Positions 1 through 8,543 of a DNA stretch of 64,000 nucleotides are shown piece after piece. The stretch covers positions 34,856 to 98,855 of the forward strand of contig NZ_QWKY01000004.1 in assembly GCF_003574035.1 (NCBI RefSeq), given 5' to 3'. The stretch comes from Meiothermus hypogaeus (GTDB lineage: Bacteria > Deinococcota > Deinococci > Deinococcales > Thermaceae). The notes beneath the pieces were generated by a model. It made no database searches. It saw only the letters and a list, made by a program, of their open reading frames with translations, and was not told the DNA's origin. The translations under genes were made by a program, and so were the position numbers. Numbering within the stretch: position 1 is the first letter of the stretch; each line of letters opens with the position of its first letter.

Positions 1-303
1 GAGATGGGCGTGGGTATCAAGACCGCTACCCACCGGGCCTGAGGGCTCCCTTAGTCGCGCCCTTCAAAGAGGTTGCCGCTGTTATGCACGGCTTGCGCCG
101 GCTCCACCCGATTCGGTCCTTGTGCACAGGTAACTTGTTTTGTGGTACGTTTTGAAGCACGTTGAATGCCCAAAATTGCGATGTGCGGCTTATTGAGAGG
201 GAATGTATTGTATACCGAATTTTTTGTTACCAGATTACTAGAAATGCTGCACCGCTAAGGGAGGCCTTGGGGCCTGTGCCCTGCAAGGCAGTAAGTAGGC
301 TGT
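1..303. other. Upstream stretch without a confident gene
   Basis: No complete gene is visible. Positions 121-245 are the first copy of a direct repeat whose second copy lies at 927-1051. On the minus strand, the frame ending at a TAA at 51-53 reads like a protein C-terminus (..VEPAQAVHNSGNLFEGRD), but it has no ATG and its upstream part runs into the repeat, so it may be the tail of a truncated gene. A 7-bp inverted repeat (GTGGGTA at 10-16, TACCCAC at 27-33) sits just beyond that stop and could be a terminator hairpin, though it has no T run. Confidence 0.4.
121..245 (+). repeat. Direct repeat, copy A (upstream of MBL gene)
   Basis: About 125 bp beginning GTGCACAGGTAACTTG. It aligns without gaps to 927-1051 at a constant offset of 805 bp. 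Positions 156-185 are identical over 30 bp to 961-990. The copy ends about 60 bp before the MBL-fold start codon and may carry its promoter. Confidence 0.75.
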
Positions 304-927
304 ATGAAACGCTTTGCGCTGGTAGCTAATACCTATTGGTTGGACACCCCCCAAGGCCCGCTGCTGGTGGACTCGGGAATGCCCAACGAGAACCGTAAAC
401 TTCTGGGTCTTTTGGGCGAGGAAAAACCTGCTGCACTGCTCCTGACCCACCACCACCTTGACCATGTGGGTGGGGCCCGGAAGCTCTGGGAGCGCTTTGG
501 CTTGCCCATCTATGCCCATCCGCTCGATATTCCCTTTATTGCTGGAGAAAAGCGCCGCCCGCCCTTTCCGCCCATTCCCTGGCTGGGTGACTGGATTGCC
601 AACAGCGCCAAACCCGTGCCTAAAGAAGCCCTGACACCGGTGGGGGAGGGTGCGGTGGTGATGGGCTGGCAGGTGGTTCATCTTCCGGGCCACACGCCTG
701 GACAAATAGGTCTGCTGCGCGAAGGGGTGCTGATTGCCGCCGATGCCCTGCGTGTTGGGCCTAAAGGGCCAATCGTTTCACCGGCGATGGTCAACCACGA
801 CACCCAGGAAGCCCGGCGCACGGTGGGGAAGATAGCCCGCCTCGAGGCCGATACCATCCTGGTGGGCCATGGGCCACCCACCACCCTCGAGGCCGTGCGC
901 GCGCTAGCGGAAAAGCTAGGGGTCTAG
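304..927 (+). CDS. MBL-fold metallo-hydrolase
   Basis: A 207-residue protein of the metallo-beta-lactamase fold superfamily. The zinc-binding signature THHHLDHVGG is near residue 49, a second metal histidine is in the LPGHTPG segment near residue 127, and a late VGHGPPT segment supplies a further histidine. Length fits single-domain glyoxalase II-like hydrolases; there is no signal peptide, so it is probably cytoplasmic. The substrate cannot be told from sequence. The neighbouring rhodanese and CstR-type operon make a sulfur-related role possible, but nothing in the protein proves it. The gene lies between two direct repeats, and its TAG stop overlaps the first base of the second. Confidence 0.85.
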   Translation: MKRFALVANTYWLDTPQGPLLVDSGMPNENRKLLGLLGEEKPAALLLTHHHLDHVGGARKLWERFGLPIYAHPLDIPFIAGEKRRPPFPPIPWLGDWIANSAKPVPKEALTPVGEGAVVMGWQVVHLPGHTPGQIGLLREGVLIAADALRVGPKGPIVSPAMVNHDTQEARRTVGKIARLEADTILVGHGPPTTLEAVRALAEKLGV

Positions 928-1051
928 TGCACGGGTAACTTGTTTTACGGCGCGATTTGCAGCACGTTGAATGCCCAAAATTGCGATGTGTGGCTCATTT
1001 GGAGGGACCACAGTGCGTGCCGATTTCCTGGCTACCAGACCACTAGCGCTG
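927..1051 (+). repeat. Direct repeat, copy B (downstream of MBL gene)
   Basis: Second copy of the 121-245 repeat in the same orientation. It starts at the last base of the MBL stop codon and runs into the 3' end of the convergent rhodanese gene, whose last codons lie inside it. The innermost 30 bp are identical to copy A; the flanks have drifted to roughly 70-75% by eye. Confidence 0.75.
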
Positions 1052-1402
1052 AATATCACCCTTTTTTACCGGCAACCCCGCGGCCTGCCAGGCCGAGATG
1101 CCCCCGGCCAGGTTGTAGACCTCCAGCCCTTTACTGGCCAAAAACTCGGCGGCTTGCTGGCTGCGGCTGCCGCTTTCGCACTGGCAGATGATGGGCTTGT
1201 TCTTGGGCAGGCTCTCCCAACGTTTGGCCAGCTCGGCCAGCGGTAAGCCCTGAGAGCCGGGAATTTTGTTCATCTTGCGCTCGAGGGGGGTGCGCACGTC
1301 AATCATCACTGCCCCGGCCTTGAGCTTCTCCTGGGCCTCTTTGGCCGAGATACGGGGCACCCTGGGCCCCAGCCCCAACAGACTTTTGAACCAACCCCAC
1401 AT
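1043..1402 (-). CDS. Rhodanese-like sulfurtransferase, cytoplasmic
   Basis: A 119-residue single-domain rhodanese. The family signatures are visible: VMIDVRTPLE near residue 35 and the active-site loop CESGSRS near residue 75, in which the first Cys would carry the persulfide. The N-terminus (MWGWFKSLLGLG) is hydrophobic and could be an amphipathic anchor but does not look like a cleaved signal peptide. A -10-like TAAACT (1410-1415) lies 7 nt before the ATG and no Shine-Dalgarno is visible, which suggests a leaderless mRNA. The likely role is persulfide transfer or detoxification; a second, exported rhodanese lies at 2446. Confidence 0.88.
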   Translation of the reverse strand: MWGWFKSLLGLGPRVPRISAKEAQEKLKAGAVMIDVRTPLERKMNKIPGSQGLPLAELAKRWESLPKNKPIICQCESGSRSQQAAEFLASKGLEVYNLAGGISAWQAAGLPVKKGDIQR

Positions 1403-1412
1403 AGCCCTCAGT

Positions 1413-1677
1413 TTAGAGCGTTCTTCACAAAAATCGAGCCATCCGGGATTATGAATCCTCTGTCATGGAAAAAAAGCGGCCGCCTGGAAACTCGAAACCC
1501 AAGCACCCGTGGGCCGGCCCACGTTTTGGGTGCATCACCCGCGTCTGCTAGGGAATGGCCCAGACGCAAAGCAGACGGCGTTCCACCCCGCTTTGCGGCG
1601 AAGAAAGCGTATCAGCGGGTGAGGTACGCCTCTTTGTGCCTCTCGTTTTTACGGGCGGTCAGGTCTGTGAAGAGCGC
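1413..1677 (+). mobile_element. MITE-like palindromic element, family 2, copy a
   Basis: About 265 bp bounded by terminal inverted repeats: TTAGAGCGTTCTTCACA at 1413-1429 and TGTGAAGAGCGC at 1666-1677. Inner parts, including CGGAAACTCGAAACCC-like and CACCCGTGGGCC segments, recur in reverse orientation at 56174-56365. No ORF of its own. It lies directly upstream of the CstR-type promoter. Confidence 0.65.
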
Positions 1678-1695
1678 GGTGGGGGGCGGACGCCC

Positions 1696-1747
1696 TTGCG
1701 AAATATATCCCCAGGGGGTATACTTGATATACCGGTGGGGGTATATC
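1696..1747 (+). promoter_or_regulatory. Promoter with two CsoR/CstR-type operators
   Basis: The -35 TTGCGA (1696-1701) and -10 TATACT (1719-1724) are 17 bp apart. Operator 1 (1705-1721, ATATCCCC-A-GGGGGTAT) fills the spacer and enters the -10 box. Operator 2 (1726-1747) is a perfect inverted repeat, GATATACC and GGTATATC with a 6-bp centre. G/C-rich tracts flanked by ATA/TAT are known for CsoR-family operators. The repressor gene is third in the operon, so negative autoregulation is inferred. Confidence 0.85.
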
Positions 1748-1771
1748 AGGCCCCCAGCCAAAGGAGAAACC

Positions 1772-2449
1772 ATGTTCTTAGACGAGAAAATTCAAGCCCA
1801 GGTGCGCGAAATGCTAGCTCCTCTTCAAAACCCGGTGGAGCTGGTGGTGTTTACTACCTCGGGTATCGAACTTCCCGGGCAGGAAGTGGGCCTTCAGGAC
1901 GAGACCCTGGGCTTGCTAAAGGAAGTTGTCGCTTTGAACCCCAATCTCAGCCTGGAGCAACGCTCTTTGCACGCTGACCCCGAAGCCCAGGCCCTGGGCC
2001 TGAGCTATGCACCTACCATTCTGTTGCGTGAAAAAGGCTCACAGCGCAATAACATTCGCTTTTTGGGGCTGCCGGCCGGCTACGAGTTCAGCACCCTTAT
2101 CGAGACCCTGCTGATGCTGGGCACCGGCGAGACCAAACTGGGTGAAAAGTCGCAGGTCGACCTGCAAAAAGTGACCTCGCCGGTGCGCATGCAGGCCTTC
2201 GTGACCCCAACCTGCCCTTACTGCCCCCAGGCCGTGCTCGCGACCTACAAGCTGGCCTACCACAACCCCAACGTTATCGCCGAGGGAGTGGAGGCCAGCG
2301 AGTTTCCCCAGCTTTCCAGGCGCTACAACATCTCAGGGGTGCCCGACACCATCATCAGCGGGGCTACCCAGCAGCGCATCCTGGGCGGGCAGCCCGACCG
2401 GGTGTTTGTGGAGGCGGCCATCAAAGCCAGCGCCGGGGTGGTGGCATGA
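1772..2449 (+). CDS. Glutaredoxin-like protein disulfide oxidoreductase
   Basis: A 225-residue protein with two thioredoxin folds in tandem, like the archaeal/thermophile protein disulfide oxidoreductases. The C-terminal fold carries the redox motif CPYC (FVTPTCPYCPQ, near residue 145) and a cis-Pro region (ISGVPDT). The N-terminal fold keeps the shape (VELVVFTTSG) but has no CxxC, so only one active site is expected. The start was chosen at the ATG preceded by AAGGAG; the longer upstream frame is not protein-like. First gene of an operon with an exported rhodanese (4-bp overlap) and a CstR-like repressor. Likely acts in the cytoplasm, reducing disulfides or persulfides during sulfur stress. 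Confidence 0.87.
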   Translation: MFLDEKIQAQVREMLAPLQNPVELVVFTTSGIELPGQEVGLQDETLGLLKEVVALNPNLSLEQRSLHADPEAQALGLSYAPTILLREKGSQRNNIRFLGLPAGYEFSTLIETLLMLGTGETKLGEKSQVDLQKVTSPVRMQAFVTPTCPYCPQAVLATYKLAYHNPNVIAEGVEASEFPQLSRRYNISGVPDTIISGATQQRILGGQPDRVFVEAAIKASAGVVA

Positions 2450-2808
2450 GGATAGCCCCCCTCTTGCTGCTGGCCCTTTTCTCCTGGGGTCTGGCCCAGC
2501 CCAGAATCGTCACGGTAGACGACCTGAGGGCGGCCCTCGCCAACCCCAAGGTGCTGGTGATTGATGTGCGCACCCCGCAGGAGTTTGCCCAGGGCCACGT
2601 CAAAGGCGCGGTCAACTGGCCCTTGCAGGAGATTGAGCGCTGGTGGAGCCGGGTGCCCAAGGATCGCCCGGTCTACATCCACTGCAACACCCAGAACCGC
2701 AGCGGCGTAGCGGTGCAGTACCTGATGGGCAAGGGCTACCAGAACCTCAACCTGGTGCATGGGGGAATTCAGGCCTGGATGTCGCGCAAATACCCCATTA
2801 CCCGCTAA
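2446..2808 (+). CDS. Exported rhodanese-domain protein
   Basis: A 120-residue protein: an N-terminal signal peptide (MRIAPLLLLALFSWGLAQ) followed by one rhodanese domain. The signatures are VLVIDVRTPQEF and the active-site loop HCNTQNRSG with the catalytic Cys near residue 85. It would handle persulfide or thiosulfate sulfur outside the cytoplasmic membrane. Its ATG overlaps the TGA of the preceding oxidoreductase (ATGA), so translation is probably coupled. The CstR-like regulator follows after 12 bp. Confidence 0.87.
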   Translation: MRIAPLLLLALFSWGLAQPRIVTVDDLRAALANPKVLVIDVRTPQEFAQGHVKGAVNWPLQEIERWWSRVPKDRPVYIHCNTQNRSGVAVQYLMGKGYQNLNLVHGGIQAWMSRKYPITR

Positions 2809-2820
2809 AGGGGGGTTGCC

Positions 2821-3108
2821 ATGTCCACTGCTACCGAACCCACTCCAAACACCCCCTTCGACCCCAGCGAAAAGACCCGGATTATCCACCGCTTGCGCCG
2901 TCTGGAGGGCCAGGTGCGTGGCCTGCAGAAGATGGTGGAAGAAGACCGGGAATGCCGCGACATTCTTACTCTGTTGAGTGGGGTCAGGAGCGCGCTGGAA
3001 TCGGTGGGAGAGGAGATACTGGAGGCCTACCTGGCCCGCTGCCAGGCCGACCTCGAGCCCCCCGCGCCCGCCCAACTGGTGGAGATGGTGCGGCTGCTGA
3101 GAAAGTAA
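2821..3108 (+). CDS. cstR: CsoR/CstR-family repressor, probably persulfide-sensing
   Basis: A 95-residue all-helical repressor of the CsoR/RcnR/FrmR family (DUF156). The core RLRRLEGQVRGLQKM is followed by the two conserved cysteines, in EDRECRDIL and EAYLARCQ. Copper sensors of the family have a His four residues before the second Cys; here that place is Tyr. The Cys-Cys pair without His is what is known for CstR, which senses persulfides, and the operon partners (rhodanese, disulfide oxidoreductase) agree. It should bind the two operators at 1705-1747 and repress its own operon. The N-terminal 15 residues are a Pro/Thr-rich tail without homology that I can place. Confidence 0.85.
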   Translation: MSTATEPTPNTPFDPSEKTRIIHRLRRLEGQVRGLQKMVEEDRECRDILTLLSGVRSALESVGEEILEAYLARCQADLEPPAPAQLVEMVRLLRK

Positions 3109-3236
3109 CTTTCCAGCGTACATGGGAAAGAGGGGCTGACAGCCCCTCTTTAGCTTCGAATGCACCCAAAGCTTTGAAAACCACCTCTCCTCCCGAAATG
3201 GCTTCGAGAGTGGAAGCGCTTTTTACGCCAACCCCC

Positions 3237-4922
3237 CTATTGCTCGAGCAAATCCTGCAACACCAGGGTGGAAGCAGGCGTGGGATATACCCGGTCTCGG
3301 CCCGCTTGTTTGGCCTTATAGAGCGCCTGGTCGGCTTGCTCGAGCCAGCGTTGCACGGTGGCCATCGAGGGAGGAATCTCCCCACCGGCCAAACCGCCCG
3401 AGATGCTCAGGTTCCAGCCAATTGGGTCAATGTGCAAGGCCCGTACCTCGGCCCGGATGCGCTCGAGCACGTGGTAGGCATCCTCGAGGTCGGCCCCAAA
3501 CAGCACCAGGCCAAACTCTTCACCCCCCAGCCGCACGGCCAGGTCGTCGCTCCGGCTGGCTTTGCGCAGCAACTCAGCCAGTTGTTTGAGTACCTCGTCG
3601 CCGACCGGGTGGCCGTAGGTGTCGTTGACGCGCTTGAAGCGGTCTATGTCCAGCAGGGCCAGGGTAATGGGCTTGCCCCGCTCGCCCGCCAGGCGAATCA
3701 GCCGCTGCATCTGGCGCTCAAATCCCCGGCGGTTCAAGAGGCCGGTAAGGGGGTCGGCGTAGGCTTTGCTGCGCCATTCGTTGAGGGTTAGGGAGAGCCG
3801 CAGTCGCTCGGTGAGCAAAGGGGCCAGGGCTTCCAGCCCCCGCTCGTCCTTGGGGGGGCCGGAAAAGTAGAGCCGACCTTCGGCGGGGTGCTCGAGGGCC
3901 AGCTCAAAGGTATGCACGTAAGGGCCACTCTGGCCTGCCCGGACGGTCACATCCGAGCGTACCTCCAGCCCCACCAGGTTGCTATAAAGCGGCTTCAGGC
4001 CGTGTAGAACGCTTTGTAAAACCCCTTCGGGAATCAGGTGCTGGGTAGACTGACTTTTGCTGGAGAGGGTCTCGAGCAAGTTGATCCACAACTCCAGCTG
4101 GCGCTCAGCGTTGCTGATGCGCTGGTAGATGACCAGTCCAATCCCGCCCAGGGCCAGCAAAACTGCATATCCCCACCCGGCCAGGATGAGCGGTCCAAAG
4201 GCATGGTTGGCCTGGCCCAGCCCTATGCCCAGCAGCACCAGGCTGCAAAGCAGGGCGGTCGGGATAAACCCCAACAAAACCTTACCGATACGCTCGTCTT
4301 TGGCCTCGAGGTAGCCTCCCCAGCCGATCAGGATGTAGCCCAGGGCCCAGGCAACATACACAAACCCTGCCGCCCCGTCCAACCACCCCAGGGCCAGGCT
4401 ACCCCCTGCCTTGAGCAGCAGCCCCAAGCCCCACACCAGCCGGGCCTCGCTGGCCCGCCCCCGCAGGGCAGCTTCCAGTAAGGGAAGCGCAAAGAGCATC
4501 GGTAGCCAATCGACCAGCCAGACGACCTCAGCGAAACGCGAGGGCACCCAGTAAAGCGTTCCAGCCAACGCTGCCAGCAGAAGGGGCATCAGGGCCAGGG
4601 TCAGGCGGGGCGGCTCGGTGGGCTGGAGCTGACGCAGGTTGGCGCTCCAGGCCAGGGCTGCAACAAGCAGCAGCGCCTGGGAGGGTGTGAAGGGGGCCTC
4701 GAGGCCCTGGGTGCGCTCGAGCAGCCCAACCCCGGTCTGAAGCCCCCAGGCCAGCATCCCCAAACTGGCCCAGCGCCATACCGGCTCACCTCGGGCCAAC
4801 CACCACAGCACCAGGCCGGCAGCAGTCGCCAGCAGCATCAGCCCAATTTCGGGATACCCCTCAGCCATTCCCTCGAAGGTAGCATCAGCCAGGGGGTGAT
4901 CCTGGTGCAAAATGCACATCAA
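3237..4922 (-). CDS. Membrane-bound diguanylate cyclase (GGDEF)
   Basis: A 561-residue protein. The N-terminal half has about eight hydrophobic segments (roughly residues 20-255). A linker region follows, then a C-terminal GGDEF domain. The active site is GGEEF at about residues 466-470, and the product-inhibition site RSDD lies five residues before it, so it should be an active cyclase with feedback control. It makes cyclic di-GMP from two GTP at the inner face of the membrane. The start is uncertain: an ATG 18 codons further in (4868) begins MAEGYPEIG, directly before the first membrane segment, and may be the true one. An HD-GYP phosphodiesterase candidate is at 32584. Confidence 0.88.
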   Translation of the reverse strand: MMCILHQDHPLADATFEGMAEGYPEIGLMLLATAAGLVLWWLARGEPVWRWASLGMLAWGLQTGVGLLERTQGLEAPFTPSQALLLVAALAWSANLRQLQPTEPPRLTLALMPLLLAALAGTLYWVPSRFAEVVWLVDWLPMLFALPLLEAALRGRASEARLVWGLGLLLKAGGSLALGWLDGAAGFVYVAWALGYILIGWGGYLEAKDERIGKVLLGFIPTALLCSLVLLGIGLGQANHAFGPLILAGWGYAVLLALGGIGLVIYQRISNAERQLELWINLLETLSSKSQSTQHLIPEGVLQSVLHGLKPLYSNLVGLEVRSDVTVRAGQSGPYVHTFELALEHPAEGRLYFSGPPKDERGLEALAPLLTERLRLSLTLNEWRSKAYADPLTGLLNRRGFERQMQRLIRLAGERGKPITLALLDIDRFKRVNDTYGHPVGDEVLKQLAELLRKASRSDDLAVRLGGEEFGLVLFGADLEDAYHVLERIRAEVRALHIDPIGWNLSISGGLAGGEIPPSMATVQRWLEQADQALYKAKQAGRDRVYPTPASTLVLQDLLEQ

Positions 4923-5018
4923 GACGTTACCTTTTACCCCTTTTTGCCGTTACCTGCCGCACCGCATCTTAATCAAACGGCCCCCGGGTATGGGGCCTAA
5001 GTGCGATAAATTCGGGGC

Positions 5019-5480
5019 ATGTTCAAGGTAGTCCTCTACCAGCCCGAAATCCCGCAAAACGCCGGCAACATTGCCCGTACCTGCGCAGCCACAGGGGCCG
5101 CACTGCACCTGGTGCGCCCGCTGGGTTTCCAGTGGAATAGCCCCAAGCTCAGGCGGGCCGGGCTGGATTATTGGCCCGCGCTCGACTACGTTCTGCACGA
5201 CTCCTGGCAGGCTTTTCTGGGAGCTTTGCCCCAGGGCAGCCGGGTCTGGGCTTTTAGCAGCAAGGTGCCGCGGCTTTACACCGAGGTGCAGTACCGGCCG
5301 GGCGATTACCTGCTCTTTGGCCCGGAGAGCCGGGGCTTACCGCCGGAGGTGCTGGGGCGCTTTCCCAGCGTTACCATCCCCATGCCCGGCCAAGGCGGGC
5401 GCTCGCTCAACCTGGCCGTAGCGGTGGGGGTGGGGCTTTATGAAGCCCTGCGACAGGTGGGTTTTGGAGCGGAAGCTTAA
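5019..5480 (+). CDS. trmL: tRNA (cytidine(34)-2'-O)-methyltransferase
   Basis: A 153-residue SPOUT-class methyltransferase. The N-terminal motif LYQPEIPQNAGNIARTCAAT and the C-terminal knot motifs LLFGPESRGLP, IPMPGQGGRSLNLAVAVG are typical of TrmL, which 2'-O-methylates the wobble base of certain tRNA-Leu. Length matches the family (about 155). A -10-like TAAATT (5007-5012) lies six bases before the ATG and no Shine-Dalgarno is visible, so the mRNA is probably leaderless. Confidence 0.93.
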   Translation: MFKVVLYQPEIPQNAGNIARTCAATGAALHLVRPLGFQWNSPKLRRAGLDYWPALDYVLHDSWQAFLGALPQGSRVWAFSSKVPRLYTEVQYRPGDYLLFGPESRGLPPEVLGRFPSVTIPMPGQGGRSLNLAVAVGVGLYEALRQVGFGAEA

Positions 5481-5584
5481 GGCCCCCGTTCGGCACATCC
5501 GCTGCGCAGCCATCGACTACGGACGGTAGAGAGGCTGCTTTCGCTGGCCTTGAGCCTTCGGCTTTGGGCTTTCGGCACCCTCAT

Positions 5585-6709
<1,125 letters not shown>

Positions 6710-6716
6710 TTACCTC

Positions 6717-6743
6717 TTGACTTTTCCCAGAATTCCTTAGAAT
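6717..6743 (+). promoter_or_regulatory. Promoter of the ferredoxin gene
   Basis: TTGACT (6717-6722) and TAGAAT (6738-6743), 15 bp apart. It lies 62 bp upstream of the ferredoxin ATG, which has a good Shine-Dalgarno (GGAGGAAA). The spacer is slightly short; a -10 shifted by one base would fit better. Confidence 0.5.
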
Positions 6744-6805
6744 AAAGCTCAGTTTGGCGGATTTGCTTTGTCCAAAAACCCCAAGCCAACCAACGGAGGA
6801 AAACC

Positions 6806-7045
6806 ATGCCCCACGTAATTGTTGAACCCTGCATCGGCACCAAGGACAAGTCCTGTGTCGAAGTCTGCCCGGTGGAGTGCATCTACGACGGCGGCGACCA
6901 GTTCTACATCCACCCCGACGAGTGCATCGACTGCGGCGCTTGTGTGCCGGCCTGCCCGGTCTCGGCCATATACCCCGAAGAAGATGTGCCCGAGCAGTGG
7001 CACGACTACATCGCCAAAAACCGCAAACTCTCGGGCCTCGAGTAA
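6806..7045 (+). CDS. Seven-iron ferredoxin
   Basis: A 79-residue soluble ferredoxin. Cys ligands: C9, then CVEVCP for the [3Fe-4S] cluster (spacing Cx7Cx3CP), and CIDCGACVPACP for the [4Fe-4S] cluster. The acidic C-terminus and length match the Thermus-type 7Fe ferredoxin, a low-potential electron carrier for 2-oxoacid and other oxidoreductases. Single-gene transcript with its own promoter and a terminator immediately after. A ferredoxin-NADP reductase homologue lies at 36979. Confidence 0.93.
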   Translation: MPHVIVEPCIGTKDKSCVEVCPVECIYDGGDQFYIHPDECIDCGACVPACPVSAIYPEEDVPEQWHDYIAKNRKLSGLE

Positions 7046-7060
7046 GCCCCTCTTCGCTCG

Positions 7061-7087
7061 AAAGGCTGCCCTGGGGCGGCCTTTTTT
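7061..7087 (+). terminator. Rho-independent terminator of ferredoxin gene
   Basis: A stem of GGCTGCC and GGCGGCC around a CTGG loop, followed by TTTTTT, 16 bp after the ferredoxin stop codon. Confidence 0.85.
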
Positions 7088-7151
7088 GCGTGATGCCGAC
7101 GACCTCGAGGCAGTCCAGAGCCTAGCTACCGGCTTCTTTAACGCGCCGTCT

Positions 7152-8438
7152 TCACGAAAGCTCCTGGCGGGCCGGGTCTGTGGGCGGCTTTGCCTCGAGC
7201 CCCACTAACCCGGCAGCCCGCTTTTTATCGCGCCGGATGCGCCACCCCAGGTAGTACACGGCCACTACCCGTAGCAACATCGAGACCAGGATGGGCAGGT
7301 GGTAGGGGCTGGGAAAGAGCTTTAACTGGGCGTGCAGGCTGCCCAATACCCCCCCTAAGAGAGAGCCCAGAATGCCCCCCACCGCAAAGGCCATCCAGTA
7401 CCAGGCCAGATAGAGGTTGCGCTTTTCGGGGGGCGCACTTTGCAGCGCCACGTTGGTGAGGGCGGTGCCGATGCCGCCCCAGGCCACCGCATCGAAGGCG
7501 GCGGCGGCCCAGATGGTCTCGAGCCGCCCCGGCCCCCCCAGCAGCCAGAGCGGGGGTAGCACCAGTGCGGCCACGCTGCTGCTCAAGAGCAGCACCTGCC
7601 AGTGCCCAATCCGGTCGGCCAGGCGGCCCCACAAGGGGCTCAGCACCAGCCCACAGCTTGCAGCAATTACCGTCCAGAGGCCCACCTGGGTAAAGCTCAT
7701 GCGGACATGCTCCAGGAAAAGCGGAAACACAAACGGCCCACCCACGCTCACCGCGCCCAAAAACAGCACCACAAAGCCCAGGAACCCCCGAAAGCGCCGG
7801 TCGGAAAGGGGCTGGATAAATGCGTCGAAGCGGGGGGGTGCGCTAGTAGTGGGAGGTTCGTACTGCTTTCGCAAAATGAAGGTGGCACTCACGCCTGCCG
7901 CTACCCCAAGCCCCAGCACCAGCAAAAACCCCCAGGGCTTGCCCAGCGCATCAATCAGGCTACCCGCCGCCAGGTTGCCCAGGGTGCCGACCAGGCCCAG
8001 CACCCCGTTGCGCAAACCGAAGTAGCGCCCCCGCTGTTTTTCTGGCACCAGATCGGCCATCCAGCCCGTCCATAGCACGTTGACGGGGGCGACAGCGAGC
8101 TGCGATAGGGCGGCTATCAACAAGAGGCCGGGAATGCGCCAGGGTTCGGGCATGAGCGGTACGAACAGCACCAGCACAAACAGGCCGCGTCCGAAAACCG
8201 AGAGGTTGGCGCTCAGGTCCTTGCGGCTGCCCCGAAAAAAAAGGGCCAGGGGGGCGGCCATCTGCCCCACCATGGGCAGCGCACCCAGAATGGCCAGGGC
8301 CACCGGGGGCGCCCCCAGCCACAGCGCATAGCCGGTCATGACCACGCCGGTGCTCCAGTTGATGAACAGGATCGCCAGCATGCCCTCCCAGATGGCCAGG
8401 TTTTGCGAACGGCGGGGCTCGCCTGCGGGCAGCGTCAC
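7152..8438 (-). CDS. MFS transporter
   Basis: A 428-residue membrane protein with about twelve hydrophobic helices and a cytoplasmic central loop (LRKQYEPPTTSAP). The loop between helices 2 and 3 (FFRGSRKDLSAN) is weakly motif-A-like; a better motif is in the second half (LWGRLADRIGHW). The substrate cannot be inferred. It is divergent from the OmpR-type response regulator at 8544 across about 105 bp, so regulation by that system is possible but unproven. Confidence 0.8.
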   Translation of the reverse strand: MTLPAGEPRRSQNLAIWEGMLAILFINWSTGVVMTGYALWLGAPPVALAILGALPMVGQMAAPLALFFRGSRKDLSANLSVFGRGLFVLVLFVPLMPEPWRIPGLLLIAALSQLAVAPVNVLWTGWMADLVPEKQRGRYFGLRNGVLGLVGTLGNLAAGSLIDALGKPWGFLLVLGLGVAAGVSATFILRKQYEPPTTSAPPRFDAFIQPLSDRRFRGFLGFVVLFLGAVSVGGPFVFPLFLEHVRMSFTQVGLWTVIAASCGLVLSPLWGRLADRIGHWQVLLLSSSVAALVLPPLWLLGGPGRLETIWAAAAFDAVAWGGIGTALTNVALQSAPPEKRNLYLAWYWMAFAVGGILGSLLGGVLGSLHAQLKLFPSPYHLPILVSMLLRVVAVYYLGWRIRRDKKRAAGLVGLEAKPPTDPARQELS

Positions 8439-8543
8439 GAAAGCCCATTATTGACCGGCGGGTCAGGTTTGGGAAGGGTGGGCTTCTTGAAATCTACATA
8501 AATTCCACCGCAGCCCTTTATAGCCTGCCCGCAGACTGTTTTC

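Larger units (their letters stand above)
1403..1771. other. Intergenic region: family-2 MITE plus sulfur-operon promoter
   Basis: This 369-bp gap is explained by a family-2 palindromic element at about 1413-1677, followed by the promoter and two operators of the sulfur operon at 1696-1747. A long reading frame running through it into the next gene is an artefact of missing stop codons in GC-rich DNA. Confidence 0.7.

Noticed and set aside
121..1051. Integron gene cassette with attC sites around the MBL gene
   Set aside because: GTTGAAT in the repeats fits GTTRRRY, but no matching RYYYAAC or attC-like imperfect palindrome is present, and there is no integrase in the window.
1451..1771. N-terminal extension of the disulfide oxidoreductase
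   Set aside because: The frame runs through a MITE and the promoter/operators; the ATG at 1772 has the Shine-Dalgarno and the family N-terminus.
2323..3165. 280-residue minus-strand ORF across the sulfur operon
   Set aside because: Antisense to three well-supported genes; no recognisable domain.
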